A DNA stretch of 64,000 bases from Mycolicibacterium frederiksbergense (GCF_029893345.1 NZ_JARXVE010000001.1:868001-932000); one strand, 5' to 3'; shown: positions 1 through 10,612, numbered from the stretch's first letter. The notes: generated from the sequence alone by a model not told the origin. Program-made: numbers and translations.

Positions 1-698
1 CTCAGAGATTGCGCGAGCATCCTTCGTTCGGCAGCCGGGATCTGAGCTGTGCGCCGATGCTGCGCGACGGCCCGCTGGACATCGCCATGACCGATGTGCC
101 CGATGGATTTCCGGTGCACCGCACCATGTCTGAGACCGCGGGAGGGTTTGCCTTCACCGACATGGCCATCGTTGACGAGCACGGCACGCCGGTGGCATCC
201 GGCGCCACCGGCGAACTCCTGGTTCGCGGCATCGGGGTGATGGCCGGATACAACAAGCGCGAGCGGTCGGAGATTTTCGATGAAAACGGTTGGTACCACA
301 CCGGTGACAAGGTGTACCGCCGCGACGGCGATCCGCGGTTGTTCTATGTCGGGCGTACCACCGACCTGATCAAAGCCGCCGGCGCCAACGTCTCACCACT
401 GGAGGTCGAGGCCGCCATCGCCGAGTCTGCCGATGTCGCACAGTGTCTGGTGATCGGGATCGATGACCCCCAGCGTGGCGAGGAGGTGTGTGCCGTGGTG
501 GTGCCCAACACGCAGATCGACGTGACCGCACTGGCCGCCCGCACCCGCGAGCAGCTGTCGGCCTACAAGGTCCCAACCCGGTGGGTGCTGACCACCAGCG
601 ACCGGATACCGACGCTACCCAGCGGCAAGTTCGACCGGAAATCCCTGCGGCAGTTGATCATCGACGGCGACCTGGAGTCGGTACGGGTCACCGCTTAG
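1..698 (+). CDS. Acyl-CoA synthetase / AMP-dependent ligase, C-terminal part (5' end outside window)
   Basis: This is the end of an ANL-superfamily adenylating enzyme that activates a carboxylic acid, probably a fatty acid, as acyl-AMP and then acyl-CoA. The reading frame is open from the left edge. Visible motifs are the GWYHTGD core, a GRTTDLIKAAG hinge followed by SPLEVE, and the C-terminal LPSGKFDRKSL segment carrying the catalytic lysine. The N-terminal P-loop half is missing only because the window cuts the gene. It ends convergently with the NYN gene, the two stops overlapping by a few bases. The substrate cannot be told from this part. Confidence 0.88.
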   Translation, partial: QRLREHPSFGSRDLSCAPMLRDGPLDIAMTDVPDGFPVHRTMSETAGGFAFTDMAIVDEHGTPVASGATGELLVRGIGVMAGYNKRERSEIFDENGWYHTGDKVYRRDGDPRLFYVGRTTDLIKAAGANVSPLEVEAAIAESADVAQCLVIGIDDPQRGEEVCAVVVPNTQIDVTALAARTREQLSAYKVPTRWVLTTSDRIPTLPSGKFDRKSLRQLIIDGDLESVRVTA

Positions 699-1072
699 TC
701 GGGTGGATCGATCAGATTGCGGAAACCGGCGGCAGGTTCCACAGCCGCGCCCGCCTCGCGGACCCGCCTGGCCAATTCGCCGTCCGATGTCACCACAGTG
801 ATCTCGCTGGGCCGTGTGTCGGCCCGCACCAACCGGACGATCTCATCGTCGGCAGAATTCGCGGCGGCCCGAGGAGCGTGACCGATCGAGACGACAGCGG
901 ATTCGATCGGCGGCAACGCCGGTTCCTCGAACACCACCAGCACCCGGTGATCCCCGACCGACGCCCAGCGCTCAAGGTGGTCCACCAAACCGGCCATCGC
1001 GCGTCGGCGGTCCTTCCACCAGCCATCGGGCCGCGTCCCGATCACATTCATGCCGTCCACGATCCAGCGCAT
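695..1072 (-). CDS. NYN-domain (PIN-like) putative RNase
   Basis: A 125-residue protein beginning MRWIVDGMNVIG, the characteristic first strand of NYN/YacP-type PIN-like nucleases, whose early Asp and Asn bind metal. Later acidic residues (around DDEIVRL and the VVTSDGELA strand) fit the rest of that active site. Family members cleave RNA; the target here is unknown. It is divergent from the uracil operon at 1198 and convergent with the ligase at its left. The length suits a single-domain NYN protein. Confidence 0.75.
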   Translation of the reverse strand: MRWIVDGMNVIGTRPDGWWKDRRRAMAGLVDHLERWASVGDHRVLVVFEEPALPPIESAVVSIGHAPRAAANSADDEIVRLVRADTRPSEITVVTSDGELARRVREAGAAVEPAAGFRNLIDPPD

Positions 1073-1197
1073 GATGCCGACGGTACGGGTAGCACCCGGA
1101 CCCGTAAATCACCGTCCCGCATGCGCAACCGGTCGAGTCGAGGTTGACTGGAAGCCTCGCTAAGGCAGCATGCCTGCGCAGAAAGGGGACCGCGAAC

Positions 1198-2471
1198 ATG
1201 GTCACCGAATCGAAGGCGACCGCAGTGCCCGCCCAGAAGGCGTCGCGCCACATCCGGTTGACCTCACACGCCGGCGCCCCCGGAGTTCCGGCGATCCACT
1301 GGGGTGCGCCCACCGCCGCTGAACGCGCCCCGGTGATCGGTACCACGACCACGCGGGCACACCGCAACGTGATCGGCACTCACAGCGGCTCCTACAGCGT
1401 GTACCGAGCCTTGGCCGTCGCCGCGGGCGCGCTCTCGCCCGAGCATCGGGCGGACCTGACCAATACCGCCCCCACCGATGTGATCGGCCCGTACCCACAG
1501 TGGAGCCAACCGGACACGATCGTGGGTCTGGACCCGTGGGGGGCGATGGTTGCCGACGTGTTCGCCACCGAACTGGCGGCCGGCTACGACATCCGGCCCA
1601 GCATTGCGGTGACCAAGGCTCACGTGATGCTGCCCGAGATCGCGACGGCCATCGCCGCCGGTCGGTTGCGGCCCGACGGCCATGTGCTCCTGAAAAATGG
1701 TGCCGCACTGGTCACCAAGGCCGCCATCGAACCGGTCTGGTACCTGCCCGGGCTGGCGGCACGGTTCGGCTGCACCGAGGCCACGCTGCGCCGGGTGTTG
1801 TTCGAGGAAACCGGGGGGATGTACCCCGAACTCGTCACCCGCGGTGACCTCGAGGTGTTCCTGCCCCCGATCGGCGGGCAGACCGTCTACATCTTCGGCA
1901 CCCCACGCGACCTGGCCGACCCAACCATAGAACTGACCGCGCGGGTGCACGACGAGTGCAACGGTTCGGATGTGTTCGGCTCCGACATCTGCACCTGCAG
2001 GCCGTATCTCACCCACGCAATCGAAGAATGCATCCTGGGCGCACAGCGCGGCGGGGTCGGATTGGTCGCCTACTCGCGCAAGGAGGGCCGCGCGCTCGGC
2101 GAGGTGACCAAGTTCCTGGTATACAACGCGCGCAAACGGCAGCACGGCGGCGACACCGCCGACCAGTATTTCGCCCGCACCGAATGCGTGGCGGGCGTAC
2201 AAGACATGCGGTTCCAAGAGCTCATGCCCGATGTTCTGCACTGGCTGGGTATCCGCAAGATCCACCGCCTGGTGTCCATGAGCAACATGAAGTTCGACGC
2301 CATCGTCGGCTCCGGCATCGAGGTCGGCGAGCGGGTGAACCTTCCCGAGCAGCTGATCCCGGCAGACGCCCGGGTCGAGATCGACGCCAAGATGGCGGCC
2401 GGCTATTTCACCCCCGGTCCGGTGCCGGACGCCGACGAACTCCGAATCGCCAAGGGCCGCGGTCTCACCCC

Positions 2472-2475
<4 letters not shown>
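1198..2475 (+). CDS. URC1-type GTP cyclohydrolase II homologue (uracil catabolism)
   Basis: A 425-residue protein whose C-terminal half is a RibA-like GTP cyclohydrolase II fold. The zinc motif C-x10-C-x-C is seen in the stretch DECNGSDVFGSDICTC, and a SRKEGR stretch follows. The N-terminal ~190 residues are not RibB (DHBP synthase) but the domain typical of URC1 proteins. Its neighbours are URC4 (ATGA overlap) and uracil phosphoribosyltransferase, the signature trio of the URC uracil degradation route, so a role on a uracil nucleotide is more likely than riboflavin synthesis. The start is ATG 1198, with an AAAGGGGA ribosome site about 10 nt upstream; an in-frame start at 1144 lacks this. Confidence 0.82.
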
Positions 2476-3686
<1,211 letters not shown>

Positions 3687-3696
3687 GAGGACAGCC

Positions 3697-4326
3697 ATGG
3701 GCAACCTGCACGTCATCGACCATCCGTTGGTTCAGCACAAACTCACCCTGATGCGACAGAAAGACGTTTCCGCCAAAGGATTTCGCCAGCTGCTCAACGA
3801 AATCTCGATGCTGATGAGCTACGAGGTGCTGCGCGACATCCCGGTGCACAAGATCGACATCGAGACGCCGCTGGAGTCCACGACGGGAACCATGATCGAT
3901 GGCAAGAAGCTGGTCTTCGTCTCCATCCTACGGGCGGGCAGCGGCATCCTCGACGGCATGCTCAGTGTGATGCCGAGCGCCAGGGTCGGCCATATCGGCC
4001 TCTACCGCGACCCGAAAACCCATGTGGCCGTGGAATATTACTTCAAGCTGCCGAGCGATCTGAGTGAGCGCGATGTGGTGGTGGTCGATCCGATGCTGGC
4101 CACCGGCAATTCGGCCGTCGCCGCCATCGACCGCATCAAGGAGTACGGGCCCCGATCCATCAAATTCGTCTGCCTGCTGACCTGTCCGGAAGGCGTCGCC
4201 GCCATGCAGCAGGCACACCCGGAGGTACCGATCTACACCGCGGCACTGGACCGCGGCCTCGACGAACAAGGCTATATCGTCCCCGGTGTGGGAGATGCCG
4301 GTGACCGCATCTTCGGTACCAAGTGA
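3697..4326 (+). CDS. upp: Uracil phosphoribosyltransferase
   Basis: A 209-residue UPRTase converting uracil and PRPP to UMP. The PRPP loop [14 protein letters not shown] and the C-terminal uracil-binding segment [18 protein letters not shown] are intact, and the length is normal. ATG 3697 follows an AGGAGGACAGCC ribosome site. As third gene of the URC1-URC4-upp operon it probably supplies the nucleotide substrate of uracil breakdown (URC6 role), although it could also serve salvage. Whether the genome has a second upp for salvage is unknown from this window. Confidence 0.93.
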   Translation: MGNLHVIDHPLVQHKLTLMRQKDVSAKGFRQLLNEISMLMSYEVLRDIPVHKIDIETPLESTTGTMIDGKKLVFVSILRAGSGILDGMLSVMPSARVGHIGLYRDPKTHVAVEYYFKLPSDLSERDVVVVDPMLATGNSAVAAIDRIKEYGPRSIKFVCLLTCPEGVAAMQQAHPEVPIYTAALDRGLDEQGYIVPGVGDAGDRIFGTK

Positions 4327-4348
4327 CGAGCCAGTAGCCTCTGGCCGC

Positions 4349-5065
4349 ATGGACATCGAGCAGCAGACGCCGGCCGCTGCGACTCACCGCTGGGGTCTGG
4401 GCGCGTTCCTGCTCGTCGAGGCCGTCTATCTGCTCAGCTCGGCTTCCATCGGCCTGCTGGTACCGAGCCGCGGTGCGCCCCAAGCCTGGTTGATCACGCT
4501 GGCGATCGGCGTGCCGACGGTCCTCGCAGCGGCCCTGGCCATGGCGATCGCGGCATGGCGGGGCAACGGCCCGCGGATCGACTTTCGATGGCGCTGGTCG
4601 TGGCGTGCCATCGGCCTCGGCTTGATGTTCGGGATCGGTGGACTGTTCGTCACGCTCCCGGCCGCGGTGCTCTACCAGGCCATCGTCGGGCCGGATGTGA
4701 ACTCTGCCGTGGGAGCGGTCTTCAACGGCATCCGAACCACCTGGCCGCTTGCGGTAGCCGTCTTGGTGCTGGTGTCGTTCATCGCCCCCATCTGTGAAGA
4801 GGTGGTGTACCGCGGGCTGTTGTGGGGCGCTCTGGAGCAACGCTGGGGGCGCTGGGTAGCGGTGACGGTGTCCACCGTGGTGTTCGCCCTGGCCCACCTG
4901 GAACCGATACGGGCCCCGCTGCTGCTGGTGGTGGCGATCCCAATTGCGTTGGCCCGGCTGTATTCCGGGAATCTGTGGGCCGGCATTGTGGCCCACCAGG
5001 TGACCAACCTGCTGCCGGGAATCGTGATGATGCTCGGGCTGACGGGCATGTTGCCGCCCCCCTGA
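4349..5065 (+). CDS. CPBP family intramembrane metalloprotease
   Basis: A 238-residue membrane protein with about six to eight hydrophobic helices. The CPBP/Abi signature is present: EEVVYRG (the EExxxR motif) in ICEEVVYRGLLWGAL, a histidine in the following LAHLEP helix, and a last histidine in GIVAHQVTN. These residues form the glutamate/histidine site of the CAAX-protease-like family. The start is ATG 4349, 22 nt after the upp stop, in the same direction; functional linkage to uracil catabolism is not evident. Substrate unknown. Confidence 0.85.
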   Translation: MDIEQQTPAAATHRWGLGAFLLVEAVYLLSSASIGLLVPSRGAPQAWLITLAIGVPTVLAAALAMAIAAWRGNGPRIDFRWRWSWRAIGLGLMFGIGGLFVTLPAAVLYQAIVGPDVNSAVGAVFNGIRTTWPLAVAVLVLVSFIAPICEEVVYRGLLWGALEQRWGRWVAVTVSTVVFALAHLEPIRAPLLLVVAIPIALARLYSGNLWAGIVAHQVTNLLPGIVMMLGLTGMLPPP

Positions 5066-5069
5066 GCCG

Positions 5070-5852
5070 CTACCTCTTGCGGTCGCGCACCTTGTACGTC
5101 GAGGGCCACGACATCCGGGATTCATCTCCCAGCAACGGCGTTCCGGAGCCACCGACCCGAACGTCATAGGCTTCCTGCCCGGCACCGACCTCGCGGTTGG
5201 CGTGCTCTTGAGCCAGATAGTAGAGCTGGTCGATCTCCGCCTCGGAGAACGCCACGAAGGTGGTCTTTCGCACGATGTCGTTCATGCCCGCGGTCATCCG
5301 GTCCGGCAGGACGCGCGAGGCCAGCGCGGCCAGACCCAGCAGGATGCACGGTATGACCCAGTAGCAGATGAACGACAGCGGCGTTCTAGTGTCCAGTATC
5401 GAGGCGCTGGCCTCCACGATCGGCGGGATCGCCGAGGAGATGGTCATCCCCGCGAAGGCGCCCACCCAGATCCAGGTCAGGATCGTCACGATCCGTTGGA
5501 ACAGATCGCTTTCCACGATTCCGGGCGGTTGTCCCGCCGCGGCGAACTCCAGCACGAATGGCCTGCCGATGAGCGCACCGATCAACGCGACCAGGAAGAT
5601 TCCCGCGTTGCTCAGCGGCTGCATCCAGCGCTCCATGGCGTTCTGGCTGAGCACCAGGGTCAAGATGGTCAGGACGATGAAGGTGGCGAGCGCGCCGGCC
5701 TCGAGAGTGCGTCCCGGTACGCCGGATATCCGGCTGATCACGAACGTCGAGATGGCTGCCGCCAGGGCCACTAAAACGGCGATCAGGAACGGCACGTTGC
5801 CGACAAGTACCCAATAGATGATCCACGGCACGAAGCCAAACAGGATGCCCAC
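5070..5852 (-). CDS. Conserved membrane protein, function unknown
   Basis: A 260-residue protein with about six hydrophobic segments in the first ~190 residues and a soluble C-terminal tail rich in charged residues (from about MTAGMNDIVRKTTF to the end KVRDRKR). I do not recognise a catalytic motif. It converges with the CPBP gene (4 nt between stops). The upstream minus-strand gene, an M48 peptidase, ends 55 nt before its start, so the two may be cotranscribed and could work together at the membrane, but that is inference. Confidence 0.7.
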   Translation of the reverse strand: MGILFGFVPWIIYWVLVGNVPFLIAVLVALAAAISTFVISRISGVPGRTLEAGALATFIVLTILTLVLSQNAMERWMQPLSNAGIFLVALIGALIGRPFVLEFAAAGQPPGIVESDLFQRIVTILTWIWVGAFAGMTISSAIPPIVEASASILDTRTPLSFICYWVIPCILLGLAALASRVLPDRMTAGMNDIVRKTTFVAFSEAEIDQLYYLAQEHANREVGAGQEAYDVRVGGSGTPLLGDESRMSWPSTYKVRDRKR

Positions 5853-5907
5853 GACCGCCTAGCCTAGGGGCTTACCGTTGATCCGACGGCAACTACCGGC
5901 CGGCCCG

Positions 5908-6966
5908 CTATTCTTCGCCCGGCTTGGGGTTGCGGCGCCATTCGGAGATCTTGCGGCCCATCGCGTCGGCCGCATTGGTCGCGGCCTGCCCTACTCCGTC
6001 GACAACGCCGCCCAAGCCGTCCCGGATACCGCGGATCAACGGATCATTGGACTGGTCGAAGCCGTCCTTGTAATGGCGTGCCGCCGCGCTGACGTCCTCA
6101 TTCCAGCTGGCCGTCTCATCGTCGGACCGCCGCGGATAGTCACCGGCCATGATCGCCCCATATCCGCCGGTGTCAACCCACTTGGTCAGCGCCGCCGCCC
6201 GAAGCACCGAGAAGGGATGCGTGCGCAACTCCAGGTTGAGCAGTTTGAGCAGCCCATCGCGCATGTCCCCGGTCGCCTCATAGTCACGTGCCTGGGCGAG
6301 AAATGCCTGCGAGTCGAGCTTCTCGAGGTGACTGCCTGCCGCTAACTTCAGCTCGACCCGAATCGCCGTGTCAAAATCCTGTCCGCACAGCAGACCCGCG
6401 CGGTCCCCCGAAAGCTCGGATTTGCGTTGCCATTCCAGCAAGGCGGCGACGATGGCCCGCAGCGCCCAGCCCCCGAGCGGGATGAAGCCGAACGACGAGG
6501 CCAACCGCAGCAGATGATTGAGCATCGTGCGGTAGACGGAATGGCCGCTCAGTGCGTGGCCGAGCTCATGACCGATGACGAAACGCATTTCGTCATTTGT
6601 CATCAGGTCATACATGCCCGATGTGATGACGATGAACGGATCGTCCATGCCGATGCAGTACGAACTGGCTTCCGGCGACTGGATGACGAACATCTCCGGA
6701 CGTACCGGAGCGTCGAGAATCTGCACGCAATCGTCGAGCAGCGCATCGAGGTCGGCGAACTGCTTCGGCCCCACCCGCGCCGAGCTGGCCAAATACAGCA
6801 ACCGGTGCTTACGTTCGCGAAACATCGCCGACAGCACCTTGAGGATCTGATCGAACCCCTTGAGCCGACGCAACGCGGTCAGCGCGGTCCGGTCCGCTGG
6901 ATGCTCCCAGGCCCGCGAACTGATGCCGGGAAAAACGGTCCGAGTGATCTCAGGTGTCTGTTCCAT
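5908..6966 (-). CDS. M48-family zinc metallopeptidase
   Basis: A 352-residue protein with the zinc motif HELGH at about residues 133-137 (preceded by DEMRFVIG) and a third-ligand glutamate in the ELSGDRAGLLC block near 195. This is the HtpX/Ste24-like M48 arrangement, but without obvious transmembrane helices apart from a moderately hydrophobic LASSFGFIPLGGWALRAIVA stretch. A C-terminal tail with ISEWRRNPKPGEE suggests a cytoplasmic or peripheral enzyme. It is upstream of, and probably cotranscribed with, the 5070-5852 membrane protein. Confidence 0.85.
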   Translation of the reverse strand: MEQTPEITRTVFPGISSRAWEHPADRTALTALRRLKGFDQILKVLSAMFRERKHRLLYLASSARVGPKQFADLDALLDDCVQILDAPVRPEMFVIQSPEASSYCIGMDDPFIVITSGMYDLMTNDEMRFVIGHELGHALSGHSVYRTMLNHLLRLASSFGFIPLGGWALRAIVAALLEWQRKSELSGDRAGLLCGQDFDTAIRVELKLAAGSHLEKLDSQAFLAQARDYEATGDMRDGLLKLLNLELRTHPFSVLRAAALTKWVDTGGYGAIMAGDYPRRSDDETASWNEDVSAAARHYKDGFDQSNDPLIRGIRDGLGGVVDGVGQAATNAADAMGRKISEWRRNPKPGEE

Positions 6967-7044
6967 CAGTGCTGTGCGCCCTTCATCGTCGACAGCTCAA
7001 GCCTACGGAGAGTTGAGCCGCCTCAGACGCACAAATCTGGGATG

Positions 7045-7710
7045 TCAGGCGATGATGCGAACCAAGTAGGGAGTCATACCCTCGGCACGCACCGGCGAGA
7101 CCGTGACCACGGGATCGGTGCCCTGGATCATCTGATTGTTGCCGAGATAGAGGGCCACGCTCTGGGTGCCCTCAGGGCCGTAGAAGATGAGATCACCGGG
7201 CAGCGCCTGGGCCGGCAGCACCTTCTGCCCCACCTTGTACTGCTCGCCGGATGATCGCGGCATCTTGACCCCGACCCCGCCGAAGGCGTAGACGATCAGG
7301 CCGGAGGCATCGAATCCGACGACATTGGCCGACGGGTCCGGCGTGATGCCGACCCCCGGAGTGGTCACCGCGGGTGTCGAAAGGCCAGGGGTCAGGCCAG
7401 GTGTCGAAAGGCCAGGTGTCGAAAGGCCAGGGGTCAGGCCGCCCGCCGTTGCCGGTGCGGTCAGTCCACCGGCCGTTGCCGGTGCGGTCAGGCCCGGCAA
7501 CGGGAGATTGCGGGCGACGCCACGGGTCGGCCCGTTGACGTCACCGCCGCCGTAGCTGAACGGCACGCCGCGCTGCGACAGCGCTCGGGCGATCACGTAG
7601 TCGATATAGCGCTGATTGGAGGCCGGGCGTTCGGTCGGGACGGCACCCGCCAGACCGGGAGTCGCGACCAGAAATACCAGACCGAGCAGAAGGGCAAAGG
7701 TACGTCTCAT
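7045..7710 (-). CDS. ripD: RipD-like NlpC/P60 protein with inactivated catalytic dyad
   Basis: A 221-residue secreted protein (signal peptide to about AGA at residue 23) with an NlpC/P60 domain. The catalytic cysteine is replaced (FDASG, Ala135, where active members have FDCSG) and the histidine position is serine (TQSVALYLG, Ser184). The same replacements define mycobacterial RipD, a peptidoglycan-binding non-hydrolytic member. An insertion of about 58 residues (65-122) made of GLTAPATAG and GLSTP-type repeats lies inside the domain just before the FDASG strand, while the C-terminal repeat tail known from M. tuberculosis RipD is absent. Confidence 0.88.
   Translation of the reverse strand: MRRTFALLLGLVFLVATPGLAGAVPTERPASNQRYIDYVIARALSQRGVPFSYGGGDVNGPTRGVARNLPLPGLTAPATAGGLTAPATAGGLTPGLSTPGLSTPGLTPGLSTPAVTTPGVGITPDPSANVVGFDASGLIVYAFGGVGVKMPRSSGEQYKVGQKVLPAQALPGDLIFYGPEGTQSVALYLGNNQMIQGTDPVVTVSPVRAEGMTPYLVRIIA
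7345..7518 (-). repeat. Tandem coding repeats inside ripD
   Basis: Two kinds of short direct repeats encode the insertion: an 18-bp-type unit giving TAPATAG (twice) and a unit giving GLSTP/GLTP (about five copies). Their near-identity at DNA level indicates recent expansion by slippage; copy number may vary between strains. Confidence 0.85.
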
Positions 7711-7971
7711 CGAATATCAACTCTCTCGACCGACCGGAGCGCGACACCGACTGCTGGTCGAGTTCAGCCGAGTCAATCATTTTTACCGCTCGCGCCGGGA
7801 ATTTCTCAATTTCTATGCAGTACAACGCCAATCAGATGCATGACCGTGACCGAACAGTTACCGCAGCCAGTTTCGCTCGACCGCCGCGGCCTACCCGGCG
7901 AAAGCATCTGCGGTACAACGCCTGCCGAGCGAAACCCGGCATCGATACGTGACACCTGACACCATGGTTAC

Positions 7972-8655
7972 ATGCACCCCGACACGATTCCGCAATCCTG
8001 GTCGGCCCGGCTGTGGCAGGCGATCGAGCCCACCTACACCGCGATCCTCGCGCACCCATTCGTGACCGGCCTCACCGACGGCGGACTGGACGAAACCGCG
8101 TTCGCCCAGTACGTCGCACAAGATGTGCACTACCTGAACGATTACGCCCGGGCATTGGCGATCGTCGCGGCCAAGGCTCCCACTCTGGCCGATACCGCGA
8201 TGTTCTCCCGGCATGCCGCCGAGGTGTTCGACGTCGAACTGGGATTGCACAACGAACTGCTGCCCGAACTGGGGCTGGATGCCGCAACGCTGCGGGCGGC
8301 GCCAGTGACGCCGACGACGCGCGCCTATACGAGTTATCTGCTGGCCACCACTTACAGCGGCACCTTCGCCGATGGCCTGGCCGCGGTCCTGCCCTGCTAC
8401 TGGATCTATGCCCGGGTCGGGGCGGCGCTGCAGCAACGCGGTTCGCCGGACCGGCGTTACCAGCGCTGGATCGACAGCTATGCGGGTGAGGACTTCGCCG
8501 CGACAGTCGCCGAGGTTCTCGACCTGACGGATCGGGTCGGCCCGACATTGAGTGCAGCCGACGAGGCCAGCGCGCGAGGCCATTTCGTGGTCACGGCGAA
8601 ATACGAGTGGATGTTCTTCGATGCGGCATACCGCCGCGAGCAGTGGCCCATTTGA
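7972..8655 (+). CDS. tenA: TenA-family aminopyrimidine aminohydrolase (thiaminase II)
   Basis: A 227-residue TenA protein, which hydrolyses aminomethylpyrimidine products of thiamin breakdown for salvage. The nucleophile is Cys142 in LPCYWIYARVG, the YVAQDVHYLNDYARALA helix carries the substrate-binding Asp and Tyr, and a C-terminal Glu lies in AKYEWMFFDAAY. The length is as usual. No other thi genes are adjacent. It is convergent with tpx, separated by a strong hairpin at 8672-8706. Confidence 0.92.
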   Translation: MHPDTIPQSWSARLWQAIEPTYTAILAHPFVTGLTDGGLDETAFAQYVAQDVHYLNDYARALAIVAAKAPTLADTAMFSRHAAEVFDVELGLHNELLPELGLDAATLRAAPVTPTTRAYTSYLLATTYSGTFADGLAAVLPCYWIYARVGAALQQRGSPDRRYQRWIDSYAGEDFAATVAEVLDLTDRVGPTLSAADEASARGHFVVTAKYEWMFFDAAYRREQWPI

Positions 8656-8671
8656 GCCGCATGCCGGGGCA

Positions 8672-8706
8672 GTTCCTCACCGGCGCTCGGCGCGCCGGTG
8701 AGGAAC
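8672..8706. terminator. Bidirectional hairpin between tenA and tpx
   Basis: A perfect 15-bp inverted repeat (GTTCCTCACCGGCGC and its complement) with a 5-nt loop lies between the two convergent stops. There is no U-tract on either side, as is common for mycobacterial hairpin terminators. Confidence 0.75.
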
Positions 8707-8717
8707 GACGGCGACTT

Positions 8718-9209
8718 CTAGAGCGCAGCCAGGGCCGCGTCGTAGTTGGGCTCCTGGACGATCTCGGGCACCAGTTCGGTGTAGACCACGTTGCCGTCGG
8801 CACCGATGACGACGACGGCGCGTCCCAGCAGACCGGCCATCGGACCGTCAGTCATGGTGATTCCGTAGTCCTCGCCGAAGCTGTCGCGGAACGCCGACGC
8901 GGTGACTACGTTCTCGATACCCTCGGCTCCGCAGAAACGGCTGAGCGCGAACGGCAGGTCCTTCGACACGCACAGGACCGTGGCACCGCCGGCGGCGGCG
9001 CGTTCGTTGAAGGCACGCACGCTGGCGGCGCATATCCCGGTATCGACCGACGGGAAGATGTTCAGCAGCACCGGCTTGCCCTGGAACTGATCGTTGGTGA
9101 CGGCGCCGAGGTCGGTGCCGGTGACCGAGAAGCTGGGGGCCGGGCTACCGACTGCCGGCAGGTCGCCGACCGTGTTGATGGGGTTTCCCTTGAAGGTTAT
9201 CTGTGCCAT
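8718..9209 (-). CDS. tpx: Thiol peroxidase Tpx
   Basis: A 163-residue atypical 2-Cys peroxiredoxin that reduces peroxides with thioredoxin. The peroxidatic cysteine is Cys60 in the S-x-D-T-x-x-C motif (SVDTGIC) and the resolving cysteine is Cys93 in RFCGAEG; the length is normal. ATG 9209 is preferred, with an in-frame GTG two codons upstream; no clear ribosome site is visible for either. It diverges from the APH-like kinase at 9261. Confidence 0.94.
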   Translation of the reverse strand: MAQITFKGNPINTVGDLPAVGSPAPSFSVTGTDLGAVTNDQFQGKPVLLNIFPSVDTGICAASVRAFNERAAAGGATVLCVSKDLPFALSRFCGAEGIENVVTASAFRDSFGEDYGITMTDGPMAGLLGRAVVVIGADGNVVYTELVPEIVQEPNYDAALAAL

Positions 9210-9260
9210 GGGCACAGTCTGTCAAAACCGGATGCCCCGCGGGCGGGCCGGGGTGCGACG

Positions 9261-10163
9261 ATGGGCGCGATGATCGATTTGCCCGAGGCGGTGCGCGCGA
9301 TGGGCACGCGTGGACCCAAGTGGCAGTCGTGGGTCGACGGTTTACCGCGCATGATCCGCGACCAGTTCGACGAATGGGACCTGCGCCCAGACGGCCCTGC
9401 CGCTCACGGCTATTGCTCGATCGTGCTGCCGGTACGTACTGGCGAGGGTGTGCCCGCGGTGCTCAAGGCCGCATTTCCCGATGTCGAGTCGGAACATGAG
9501 CACCTGGCGCTGCGGCGGTGGGCAGGAACCGGTGCGGTGCGGTTGCTGCGCACCGACCCGCACCGCCGGACCCTGCTACTGGAGCGACTACAACCACGAA
9601 ATCTCAACGAGCTCTGGGATATTGAGGCCTGTGAGATCGTCGCCCAGCTCTACGGCCGCATCCACGTGCCCGCACTGCCACAATTGCGCTCGCTCGCGGA
9701 TTTCACCGCCGGATGGACCGCCGATCTGGCTGCGCTCCCCCGCAATGCCCCGGTGCCGCGCCGGCTGGTGGAACAGGCGATCACGCTCGGCAGGGACCTG
9801 GCCAGCGATGCTGCCACCACCGGCACACTGATCCACGGTGACCTGCACTACGAGAATGTGCTCGCCGCTGACCGCGAGCCGTGGCTGGTGATCGATCCCA
9901 AACCGATGAGCGGGGATCCGCACTACGAGATCGCACCGATGCTGTGGAACCGCTGGGATGAGCTGGCCGGTTATGTTCGCGACGGCGTCCGGCGTCGATT
10001 GTCGGCCTTGGTCGAAGCGGCCGGACTCGATGTCGACCGGGCCAGGGCCTGGGTGCTGGTGCGAATGCTGCACAACGCGATGTGGGAGCTGACCGAGACC
10101 CGGCAACCCGACCCGGACTGGCTGACCACCTGCGTGGCCATCGCCAAGGCCGTGCAGGACTGA
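9261..10163 (+). CDS. APH(6)/streptomycin 6-kinase-family phosphotransferase
   Basis: A 300-residue aminoglycoside/hydroxyurea phosphotransferase-like protein. The catalytic loop HGDLHYENVL (about 192-201) and the metal-binding IDPKP segment (about 211-215) followed by GDPHYEIAPML are those of the StrB/APH(6) group. The family phosphorylates streptomycin-type drugs, but chromosomal members in actinomycetes often have unknown natural substrates. The start is ATG 9261, or the ATG nine bases later. It stands alone; the next gene is on the other strand. Confidence 0.85.
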   Translation: MGAMIDLPEAVRAMGTRGPKWQSWVDGLPRMIRDQFDEWDLRPDGPAAHGYCSIVLPVRTGEGVPAVLKAAFPDVESEHEHLALRRWAGTGAVRLLRTDPHRRTLLLERLQPRNLNELWDIEACEIVAQLYGRIHVPALPQLRSLADFTAGWTADLAALPRNAPVPRRLVEQAITLGRDLASDAATTGTLIHGDLHYENVLAADREPWLVIDPKPMSGDPHYEIAPMLWNRWDELAGYVRDGVRRRLSALVEAAGLDVDRARAWVLVRMLHNAMWELTETRQPDPDWLTTCVAIAKAVQD

Positions 10164-10176
10164 CGTCGGACAGAGG

Positions 10177-10500
10177 TCAAATCACCTTGTAGGTGAGGTC
10201 GTACCGGGCGCCTGCGCCCCGGAATTGCTGGGTCACGCTCCCCCGGCCCAACTCGTCGGACCGGATGAAAATCGAACCCACGTCCTGCATCTCATCGGTG
10301 CAGAGGTCGACTTCCCGCAGCACGATCTCCAGCTGGCCGTCGAACGGCAGTAGCCGGTCCAGATCCACCACGTCACCCTGGTGCATCGATATCGACGTGA
10401 ACTGAAATCCATCAGCCCGGCTGATACTGAGCTCGTCGGGCCCGCCGGAGTCCTGGGTTTTGACCGCCCTCAGTTCCGACAGCTTCGCGAACAACGACAT
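10177..10500 (-). CDS. Conserved hypothetical protein
   Basis: A 107-residue protein beginning MSLFAKLSELRAVK, with a mostly beta-rich composition (FQFTSISMHQGDVVDLDRLL, LEIVLREVDLC). No signal peptide, membrane segment or recognised motif is visible. Its start is followed upstream by GGAGGATTCC, a good ribosome site (complement of 10501-10510). It is convergent with the kinase gene (13 nt between stops). I do not recognise the family. Confidence 0.6.
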   Translation of the reverse strand: MSLFAKLSELRAVKTQDSGGPDELSISRADGFQFTSISMHQGDVVDLDRLLPFDGQLEIVLREVDLCTDEMQDVGSIFIRSDELGRGSVTQQFRGAGARYDLTYKVI

Positions 10501-10612
10501 GGAATCCTCCGTTGGATCTTGCGCGTATGAGGTTGCCGACGAAGTCGATCTTCGAGTCGATGTCCCATCGCAGACATGCGTAGTGCGCTACTTGAATCTG
10601 TCCCGGCGCGGA

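Noticed and set aside
3697..4326. Reading upp as a stand-alone salvage gene
   Set aside because: It is the third gene of a tight URC1-URC4-upp operon, so a catabolic role is more economical, though salvage is not excluded.
7345..7518. CRISPR-like short repeats
   Set aside because: Repeats are directly tandem without spacers and keep the ripD reading frame; they are coding repeats. The same applies to 15503-15559.
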